A stretch of 33,903 bases of DNA from a virus. Positions within the stretch are counted from its first letter, which is position 1. Each line of letters begins with the position of its first letter. The notes under the pieces were generated by a model. It made no database searches. It was not told where the DNA came from and was given only the letters and a program-made list of their open reading frames with translations. Where the stretch lies: positions 1-33,903 of IMG/VR virus record IMGVR_UViG_3300034272_000196, one strand, 5' to 3'. Of this stretch, positions 6,505 through 15,300 are shown piece after piece. The position numbers and the translations under genes were made by a program.

Positions 6505-7972
6505 CAACAAGTTGATGTGGGACTACTGCGAAACGCTAAAGAATGTAGTCCTGCAGATTAAGACTGAAAAGAGTGGTAAAGGTAAAGCTATAGAGATTAA
6601 TGAGGTTTTAAAGTATAGAACCGACAAGAAAACCATTGATAACATAGTCGAAAGCTGTGATTATTATAAAAACTTATACGAAATGGAAAGCAAAGGATGC
6701 ATTACATTCAGGGATTACCAAAGCGACATCATCCTAAAGGGGTCTGAGATATTGCTAAAGAACAGGTTCCTATACCTTGCACTTGAGGTAAGAACGGGAA
6801 AAACACTAACGAGTCTCGGAATTGCAGAAAGAGTAAAGGCTCAAGATGTTTTGTTCATTACCAAAAAGAAAGCCATCAGTTCTATTCTCAAAGACTTTGA
6901 GCTTCTCAAACCATCGTTCTCCATCTGCGTTATAAATTATGAAAGCCTACACACAATAGACCCTGACATACATTGGGACTTGATAGTTTGTGATGAAGCA
7001 CACAGCATGGGAGCATTCCCGAAGCCGAGCAACAGAGCAGTGGCAGTTTGTGATTTGATTCGCAAAAACAATCCCATGGTGATTCTATTGTCAGGCACGC
7101 CAACACCGGAGTCGTACTCACAGATGTACCATCAGGTTTATGGGATACCAAACAATCCATTCAGGGAGTTTAAAAACTTCTACCGGTTCTGCGACAAGTT
7201 TGTCAAGGTGAAGCAGCGTAAGATTAACGGGTTGCTCATTAATGACTACAGTAGCGGTTTGGACACCATACTCAAGGAGATGGAGCCATACACCATAAAC
7301 TACACGCAACAGGAGGCAGGGTTCATGTCAGAGACCAAGGAGGAGATATTGGAGGTGGAGATGAAAGAATCAACCTATAGGTTGATAAAAAAACTCAAGA
7401 AAGAATTAGTAGTAGAAGGCAAGGATGAAATTATTTTAGCAGACACACCGGTCAAGCTAATGACAAAGGTTCATCAGTTATGCAGTGGCACCATAAAGTT
7501 TGAGAGCGGCAACTCAATGATAATTGATTTGAGCAAGGCTGAGTTCATTAAGGAGCAGTTCAATGGGTGTAAGATTGGTATCTTCTATAAGTTTAAGGAG
7601 GAGTACAACGCACTCAAGCAGGTGTTCGGTGATGAATTGACCACAGAGTTGAGTGTCTTTGACGACACTTACAAAAACATAGCACTGCAGATAGTGTCCG
7701 GCAGAGAGGGAATATCTTTACGCAAGGCTGAGTATTTGGTTTACTACAACATTGACTTCAGTGCTACAAGTTATTGGCAGAGCAAGGACCGGATGACGAC
7801 CAAGGAGCGACTTGAGAACCAAGTGTATTGGGTATTTGCAAAAGGGGGAATTGAACACGATATTTATAAAGCAGTAACAAAAAAGAAAGACTATACTATT
7901 AATCACTTTAAAAAAGATTTTTATGACGACAATTATAGTATGCCTAATAATAGCTTGTTTGATAGCATTTGA
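6479..7972 (+). CDS. SNF2-type superfamily 2 DNA helicase/translocase
   Basis: The 497-residue protein shows the SF2 motifs in order: FRDYQ (77-81, Q-motif region), Walker A VRTGKT (104-109), DLIVCDEAHS (167-176, motif II DEAH), ILLSGTPTPES (202-212, motif III), and a second RecA lobe with IVSGREGISLRKAEYLVYYN (motif V). The motif VI region is FSATSYWQSKDRMTTK, where a typical family member has Q..GR..R, so the arginine finger region is somewhat unusual. Phage enzymes of this type work in replication restart or recombination. A VRR-NUC nuclease follows at once, a pairing often seen in phages. The start overlaps the upstream gene by 26 bases. Confidence 0.85.
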   Translation: MIQRTLGYSNKLMWDYCETLKNVVLQIKTEKSGKGKAIEINEVLKYRTDKKTIDNIVESCDYYKNLYEMESKGCITFRDYQSDIILKGSEILLKNRFLYLALEVRTGKTLTSLGIAERVKAQDVLFITKKKAISSILKDFELLKPSFSICVINYESLHTIDPDIHWDLIVCDEAHSMGAFPKPSNRAVAVCDLIRKNNPMVILLSGTPTPESYSQMYHQVYGIPNNPFREFKNFYRFCDKFVKVKQRKINGLLINDYSSGLDTILKEMEPYTINYTQQEAGFMSETKEEILEVEMKESTYRLIKKLKKELVVEGKDEIILADTPVKLMTKVHQLCSGTIKFESGNSMIIDLSKAEFIKEQFNGCKIGIFYKFKEEYNALKQVFGDELTTELSVFDDTYKNIALQIVSGREGISLRKAEYLVYYNIDFSATSYWQSKDRMTTKERLENQVYWVFAKGGIEHDIYKAVTKKKDYTINHFKKDFYDDNYSMPNNSLFDSI

Positions 7973-7989
7973 AATGTATATCATATCTG

Positions 7990-8250
7990 ATGATGAAAAT
8001 TGACAAAATGAAGGAACAGCAGATACAGGCTAAGAAGATTAAGGAGTTGGAGTCCCAAGGGTACTATGTAATCAAGTTGATTAACACCAACAAGAATGGC
8101 ATCCCTGACTTGATAGCCATACCTGCAAACTGTGACGTGCTGTTCGTAGAAGTCAAGAAGCCGGATGGAAAGTTATCTAAGCTACAAGAATACCGGTTAA
8201 AGGAATTGGAGAAGCACGGAGTAAAAGTAGAAATATATAAAGGAATCTAA
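7990..8250 (+). CDS. VRR-NUC (PD-(D/E)XK) nuclease
   Basis: The short protein has the complete VRR-NUC pattern: QAKKIKELESQGYYVIKLI (a helix and the first strand), GIPDLIA (catalytic Asp40), LFVEVKKPDGKLSKLQ (Glu54, Lys56 and the trailing Gln) and an EKHGVKVEIY strand. The family includes structure-specific and Holliday-junction-type nucleases and stand-alone phage versions about 90-100 residues long. The frame extends upstream to a TTG at 7969 overlapping the helicase stop. I chose the ATG at 7990 because the residues before it look unrelated to the fold; ATGs at 7993 and 8008 are equally possible. Its likely role is processing branched DNA together with the helicase. Confidence 0.8.
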   Translation: MMKIDKMKEQQIQAKKIKELESQGYYVIKLINTNKNGIPDLIAIPANCDVLFVEVKKPDGKLSKLQEYRLKELEKHGVKVEIYKGI

Positions 8251-8260
8251 ATTAAATCAA

Positions 8261-8806
8261 ATGGAAGAAGAAGTATTAAATAAAATGAATCAACTTAAAT
8301 TTATAGTTGAATACACGTTTCAAGTTGATATACTTGTTAAAACACAAAAGAGGAATTACGTAGATGCAAGGATGGTATTTTCAAAAATAATGCACAATGA
8401 AGGATATGGTTCAACCATCATAGCTAAGTTTTTAAAAAAAAATCATGCGACAATAATTCATTACTTTAATTCAATCAATTCAATACTTAAATTTGACAAA
8501 TTGTTAATGGATAGGTACTTATACGCAAAAGATATGTACCTTAATAAAAAAGAAACACCACTATACGAAAAAAACGATAACGAATTAAGTAACAAGGAAA
8601 CCAAACAGCAAGCAAAAATCATTGCACTTAACAATGAAATAGACAAATTAATATTAGAAAAGTATAATCTAACGGCTATAGCAAGCAGGAATAAAAGACT
8701 ATCAGAGATAATAGAATTTATTGATAAACAAACACCGCATGGTCAAGAGCGTTACGTGATGAGTAAAATTAATACCATGTTTAATGGGTTAAAATTTTAT
8801 GGATAA
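8261..8806 (+). CDS. DnaA domain IV-like DNA-binding protein with coiled-coil tail
   Basis: Residues about 30-71 of this 181-residue protein read as DnaA domain IV: RNYVDARMVFSKIM, a GYGSTIIAKFLKK helix, then NHATIIHYFNSI (61-72). NHATIIH (61-67) aligns with the DnaA signature DHTTVIH that contacts the DnaA box. No AAA+ domain is present. After about residue 100 the protein is helical with heptad-like spacing (IIALNNEIDKLILEKYNL), suggesting a dimerising coiled coil. It could bind origin repeats or titrate host DnaA sites. The leader AAATTAAATCAA precedes the ATG. The gene is AT-rich and overlaps the next by eight bases. Confidence 0.65.
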   Translation: MEEEVLNKMNQLKFIVEYTFQVDILVKTQKRNYVDARMVFSKIMHNEGYGSTIIAKFLKKNHATIIHYFNSINSILKFDKLLMDRYLYAKDMYLNKKETPLYEKNDNELSNKETKQQAKIIALNNEIDKLILEKYNLTAIASRNKRLSEIIEFIDKQTPHGQERYVMSKINTMFNGLKFYG

Positions 8807-8993
8807 TAAAAAAAATGATGATAACGCAAGAGCATTGCGTATCTTCTCAACAACAAACAAATGCCACGAAAGAGTTACTGACATTTATGAGAACTTAGTT
8901 GACAAAGACTTTGAACTTGCAAGGTATGATTTGATGGCATTAATAACTGAACTCCACGTCATGCTAAAGAAAATAAAGTACAATGACTTTTGA
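8799..8993 (+). CDS. Small hypothetical protein
   Basis: This 64-residue product is not recognised. It is predicted to be helical: an acidic/Asn-rich start (DNKKNDDNARALRIF), a central amphipathic helix around YENLVDKDFELARYDLMALITELHVML, and a Lys-rich end. It overlaps both neighbours (eight bases upstream, eleven downstream), a tightly packed arrangement that supports real translation. It has no visible membrane segment or motif. Confidence 0.55.
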   Translation: MDNKKNDDNARALRIFSTTNKCHERVTDIYENLVDKDFELARYDLMALITELHVMLKKIKYNDF

Positions 8994-9396
8994 GACAGAA
9001 ACAGATTTGCTTAGGGAAAAGAAAGCAATTGAACTATTCGTTAGCATCTTTGGTGGGTCGTATCAGAAGTTAGACCCTCACGACATAGACTACAAGATAT
9101 TTGACAAGGACAACAACCTAATATCCTATGTAGAAGTAAAAGGTCGTATAAGGTCAATACGTGACTCGTATCCGCTTCCAATCTCTGCCAAGAAGTTAGT
9201 TAAGCTAATAGACAAAAGGCTCTCTCCGGTCATTATATGGGCGTGTGACGATGGTATTATTTATGGCAAAGCAAAAAACCTGTACGGAGACATTAAATGG
9301 GGAGGTCGCCCTCCCCGTTTGGGTTCCGAAAATGATGCTGAGTTGATGGTCTACTACGACAAGCAGAGAGAATTTAAGTACGTTAGGTACGTTTAA
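8983..9396 (+). CDS. PD-(D/E)XK-like nuclease, putative
   Basis: The 137-residue protein has an N-terminal helix (LLREKKAIELFVSIFG) and then a candidate nuclease core: DPHDIDYKIFD (Asp36) followed by LISYVEVKGR (Glu51-Val-Lys53). PISAKKLVKLID comes next, then a strand ending in IIWACDDGIIYGKA. The spacing D-x(14)-EVK suits a restriction-type fold. A resolvase or restriction-like role is possible, or a non-catalytic relative. It is the last gene of the plus block. Its stop overlaps that of the giant minus-strand gene, with no terminator visible between them. Confidence 0.6.
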   Translation: MTFETETDLLREKKAIELFVSIFGGSYQKLDPHDIDYKIFDKDNNLISYVEVKGRIRSIRDSYPLPISAKKLVKLIDKRLSPVIIWACDDGIIYGKAKNLYGDIKWGGRPPRLGSENDAELMVYYDKQREFKYVRYV

Positions 9397-12300
9397 TTAC
9401 CTCCAAATTTTGCTGACCCAAATCCTCCTTTAGATTTTGATTTTTCTCCAAATCCTGCAGAGCCAAATCCTCCTTTAGATTTAGGAGTATAGTTATACAT
9501 CTCATCCTTCATTGCTCTTTCTAAACTATCCTTTGCTTTCTTTAAGGCTTTTTCTGCTTCTCTTTCATCGTAATCAACCGCATCCTCACCGAATGTTCTG
9601 TCCCATAAATCAGGGTCATAACGCTTCATGTCTGATTCTGTTTCATATCCCTGCAGTTTTTCAGCTTTAATTTTCTTTTTATCACCAAGAGTTTTTTGTG
9701 CTTTCTCAAGGTCTTTATAGATGTCTTTCATTACAGCTTTACGAATGTCCTTGTAAAGAGGAATAAGACCTGCATTCCCCAATATCTCTAAAGGAATCCT
9801 TACGTTAATTTCTTTTTCTCTTCTTTCAATCGCTTCTTCTTTTTTCTTTTCAGGCTCTAATGCTTTACGGAAAATAAAATCTAATGTTTTTAATGCCGGT
9901 CCAAATGCACCACCCATATTTAGGAATAAATCAAATAAATCTGTTTGCCTTCCTTTCTTTTCAGGAGGAATAATAGAATACTGAATGGCATCTTTATATG
10001 GGTCATAATCACCTTCTCTTAAGAAGTCAAGATACTTTTCATTAGCACGCTCTACACCTTCATTTATTATCATTTTAGTTGCGTTACCAAAATCTCTACC
10101 AAGTATCAATGAAGTCATTGCAGAGGCAAGTGATTGACCAAGTTTTTGCATAAATGTTTTTTCGGTTTCCTCTTCATCATCGTCAAAGAATAATCCCATA
10201 AGACCTGTGCCCACCATCTGAGTAAGTAATGTGTACACCACCATACGGGTAGTAACAGCACCAAGTAACGCTACTCCTTGCTTCTTAGTCAATGAGCCAT
10301 TACCCATCGCTGCATTAATACCTGTGCGAGCAGTAACATATTCAAATATCAAGAAGCGTGTCATAAAGTTGTTAAAGTTATTAAATGCTCTTGTTGTTAC
10401 ACTTTGGTCCGGTTTTACAGTTCCTTTAAGGATGCCCATAAATGCATTATCGGTAGCACCTGTCATAACTGTTTTTTCATCAGCAGTTGTTTTTGCTTTC
10501 TCAATAGCTACCTTGTATTGCCCCATATAACTTTCATCATTTGCAGCAATTTTATCAAAGTCTACTTTTTTACCTGTAATATTCTTAAACTCATTGGCAA
10601 ATGAACCAAACCACATTGGACGCATTATCAACTTATCCGGAGTAGATATTAATGTGTCAGCCATTAATTCAACTGCATTAACATATTTTTTACCTGATAA
10701 ATTCCAAATCTGTTGAATTTTATTTGCAACAGGGTTTTTAGATTTAGCACCCCTTATACCACTTGCTTGCTGAAGTATGTTGGTATCAATTAATTTACCG
10801 GACAATGTATCTGTAGGGAAAACTCTGTTAGTTTGTTTACTACCTACATTCTCCATGACAAGTGGAGCGTCAACAGACATTATAAAACCTTTGTTATCTA
10901 TACCGGTAGAAAATGCTTTAGGGTCTATGATAACAGCAAAGCCAATGTTTGAAGTTAACTCCGATACAAATCTTCCGGTACCTGCAAGAACAGCACGGTA
11001 TCCTTGCTTTTGAATGTAATCTGCAACATCATCACCAAAAGAATTACTAACAAAAGTGTTTGTCAATAAATTCTCTGTAGCTTCTTCAAATGCTGAATCA
11101 ATTGCATTAATTATCTGTCTTTTTTCTTTTGGTATCCTTCCTTCTTTTTCAAAATTAGTTATAGTTTGCTTAATTGTTTTACGAGCAGTACGAATAGGCT
11201 CAGTCAAATTGTAATCCATCAATACAAACTTTGCTCCACGTTGAGCAGAAGCAAACACATCAAAATTTAATGGAGATACTTTACCTGTTCTTTCTATCAA
11301 AGACTTAGCTTTTGTAGATGGTCTCATTGCATTGTTGTAATCATTAACAAATGCAACCCCTGAGGTTAAATCATTAGGCTGATGCTCATGAAGAACATTA
11401 AGGTGGACATAATTTGTTAAAGGATTAATTCTATCTCCACGAATAATAGCTGCAGTGTATTCAGCTTTTTCTCTCAATGACTCATTTACACCACGAATAT
11501 CTTTAATGGCTGATTTTTCAGCCTCATTAAATGATTTATATAATTTTTCATTATCAATATTACCATCAGGTGCAAATTCTTTAAGAATACTTTGCAACAT
11601 ATTTGCATCACGCTCACCAAACTGAGATTTACCCTCATCAATATGCTTGATGGTTGCTTTTAAATATTCAGCAGCAGGATTAACTTGTTTGCTTCCTTGA
11701 TTAGAATCATATTCAAGTTGAATCATATAGGTCATCATCTTAAACTTAGACATCAATGTCTTATCAGGATTTAGATTGAAAGACTTGGCAACTCTTTCCT
11801 CTGCTTTTTCTAATATATTTTGTACTCTTTTTAAGTCAGTTTTAAATTTTGATTCACCTTCCGACACCTTACTTAATAGAGAATTGAATATGTCTTTTGT
11901 TTTAAAGTCTCCAAATAATTGGTCAACATAAAACAAAGGATTTCTCCTTATCATTTCAGATATAGCTGTTCTCTTAGACTTTAACACAAATGATTTTACT
12001 CTTGAGTAAAGACCTGAGAAGGGAGCAATAACTGCTTTCTTAATAGCTGAAGTTAAAGTTTTAGCATTATTAATTGCAGTTAATTTTTCTACTATTAACT
12101 GTGCATAGTGAGGTAGATAGTTGTTATTAATATTGTCAGCAACCTTTAATAAGTTTTTTAGGTCTGTCAAACTTAAATTCATCAATTCTTCTACACGAGT
12201 AGAACCAATTAAATTAGACAATTTTTTTGCTAAGTTTCTTTCATCCTGAGAAGAAAGACCGGTTGGATTAATTCCAACATCTTTTAATTCAGCAATGTAT

Positions 12301-15300
12301 TCTTTCTTCTTTTCTAAAACTTCTTCATCAGTCATTTTCTGAGACTCAACCTGAGGCATAATGTCTGACTTGTACTTACGCATAACGTCAGCTTCCTCTT
12401 GAGTAATCTCACCTTTCTTAACCATCTCTTTGATTGATGCATCAAAATCTAACCCACCTTCATCATTAAATACTTTACTTTCAGAATTATTAAATCTATC
12501 AGCTAATTCATCAACCTTTGATTGCTCAATATCAATTTCGCTTAAAATGGATTCTACATCTTTAATTACTTTTGACTTCTCTTCTAACGTCAGAACAGCT
12601 TTTCTTTCAGAGAACATATTTAGTAATTCTAAATAACGCTCAAGATATTTTGCAGGGATAATGTCCGGATTAACAGAAAATAGTCTTTGCAGTGGACCAA
12701 CTAAACCATCGGCTATACCAATCTTAGTAGCAATATTTTGCTTTGCATTTTTCAATTTACTCTTAGCTACGTCAATTTTATTTGCATACTCTGCATTAGC
12801 AAATACTTTAGCCATGTAGTCAACAAAGTTTGATACTGAAATCTCATTTAGCATATTTACCCTGCCAAATCTTGATATGATATTAGCCGCTTGAACCGCT
12901 GTAATCTTTCCGGATGATGCCATTGCACGAATCTCTTTTGCTAAATCTTTAGCCGCATCTTTCGAAAGTTGTCTTATCTGACTAATTACTTTTAGTTTTT
13001 CTGCTCTTGAGATATTGGTTATGTCTTTCAATGCACCTAACACACGACCTATTGACACTGCACGCTTTGATGCTGCACCCATCTTTCCTCGTGCCTCACG
13101 CTCTATTATTTTTTTCTGAGCATCATTAGCATTGAGATACTCATCTTGCTTCCTGATGAACGTATCAATGTTTGAGGTTATCTTACTGTCTTCTATACCA
13201 TATCTTTTTTGGCGAGCAATTAATGCATCAACTTTATCCATCAAAGCGTAGAAGCTATCTTGAATAGGAGCAATGTTTATAATATCTTTGATTGTATCCT
13301 GAGAAATATCATTGTCAGCAGCCACTTTCTTTATGGCATCACGCAATGACATACCACCCTTTACTAATCCCTTAAGTGTTTTTATTGCAATCCTAACAAC
13401 ATTTAATGGTATAGCAAGCATAGCCTCATTAGCACCACCAAGAGCCTTACCAATGCTTTTGTCTGCCCTGTCAAGAGCATTAAATATTCTATCAAGATTG
13501 TCTTGGTCAGCTACATCTAAATCAAGAAGGTCATCTATTGTTTCAGATACAACAGGTTTCTTTGCCTCAGCCTTAGCTTTTTTAGCTGCTTCTTTTGCGG
13601 CTGCCTTGGCTTTCTCTTTTGCTTTAGCTTTTGCCTCTTTATCAAACTCTTTCTTTTGAATTTTATTATAACTATTAACAATCGCTTTTTTAGCTTCTCC
13701 TAATGTTTCATACCCATCAAAATTAATTTCATTACCATCTAAATCCTGTGCTGTAAAGTAAAATGCTTTATCCTCGTCAGTAACCTTTGTAACATTTCCT
13801 ATTACATCACCGTCAGAATTAAGAGCCTCTACAGTTATTGATGATAGATATGTATATGTTCTGCCATTGTCGCCTTCTTTTTCATCCTCTTCGTAATCAA
13901 TAGCATTATCTTTTTTAAATAAATCAACTTTTACATCAGCTACTGTAAGTGGAACATATTGTTCTTCTTCTACAACAACTTCAGGAGTATTGTAATCAAC
14001 AAGAGATTGTGGTGCAATACCTTTGTTGCCTGTGTCCCATTCTGACTTATCAGCAGCATCTACTTGTTCTTTAAAAGACATTACGTCTTTCATAAATGAC
14101 TCAGAAAGTTTTGATTTTGGATTAGTAAATGCATCGTAATATAGGTCGCTTAATCTTTCAGCCTCATCCCTTAAGTTGTCATCGACATTGGTATCTCTTT
14201 GAATCTCATAAAAATAATGCCCAAGACCATCCGGGATGTTCCATCCAAGACGTGAACGAACCGCATCTAACTTTTGTTTAGCTGTAGATTTTTGTTTCTC
14301 ATCTCCGGTAAATCCTTTGATACCATCTTTAGCCAAATAGGCTTCATTGGTAATGACTTGAATTTCTGCAATTGTACCATTAGATGTAACAATCTCAATA
14401 AGTCTTTTTGGATAACCCAAGGCAGTGGTCTCTCTAATTCTTCTTACTTCTTTATTACCCGGGTACTTCTTATCAATTATTTTAAATACTTTTTCAGCAT
14501 TAGTGTCAGTATCTACTACAATATTTACACGGGCACCATCACCAAGTTTCTCGGTGAATGCATTATACCATCTGATAGTTTTAACAGATGCACGCTCAGG
14601 TTTTTTAATTGGGAATGGAGAGATAGATGCATCAACTTGAGAAATAGCATCTTGTGCGATACCTTCTATCTCAGTCTTAGCGTCTTCGTAAAGTTTTTTG
14701 TTTGTTTCAAATGTACGCTGAACTACAGGCTGTACTTTTTTGACTAACTCGTCAAAACGGGTTTTATCTTTAGGAGATAGCTTCTTGCCTTTGGCTTGTA
14801 GGTCAATTTCTTTTTGACGTAAACCGGCAAGTTCAACTGCAAGTTTTTCTACTTTTGTAGTTGACTCTTTGAACGCTTTAAGAACGTCACTCTTATTGAA
14901 TTGTCTTGTTTGGTCTGCAGTTCCTTCGTTGGTTGCTCCTTGGTAAGAAGATTTTTTGATGCGAATGCTTCTTCTACCATTGCCATTGCTTCCGAGTACA
15001 TCAGAAGTGGCTTTAGCTGCTGCGATTGTTTTTGACCCGAAATCTTTTGCTCGTTCTTCATATTTTTCGTCTTCATTTAAATTAGCTTCTTGTTCTTTTG
15101 AAAAAGTTTTAATTATTGATACCTGAAACTCATTATTATTAATATTAAATGCATCAATACCATTATTTTCTAATGCTACAGATAGGTCTGCTACTTGTTC
15201 GTCAGTTATTGGTTCATCAAATGTATAAATAATTTGTGGATAATTAATTAATCCATTACTATCTTCTTCAGTAAGAGGCACACTTCTTTTACCATCAATT

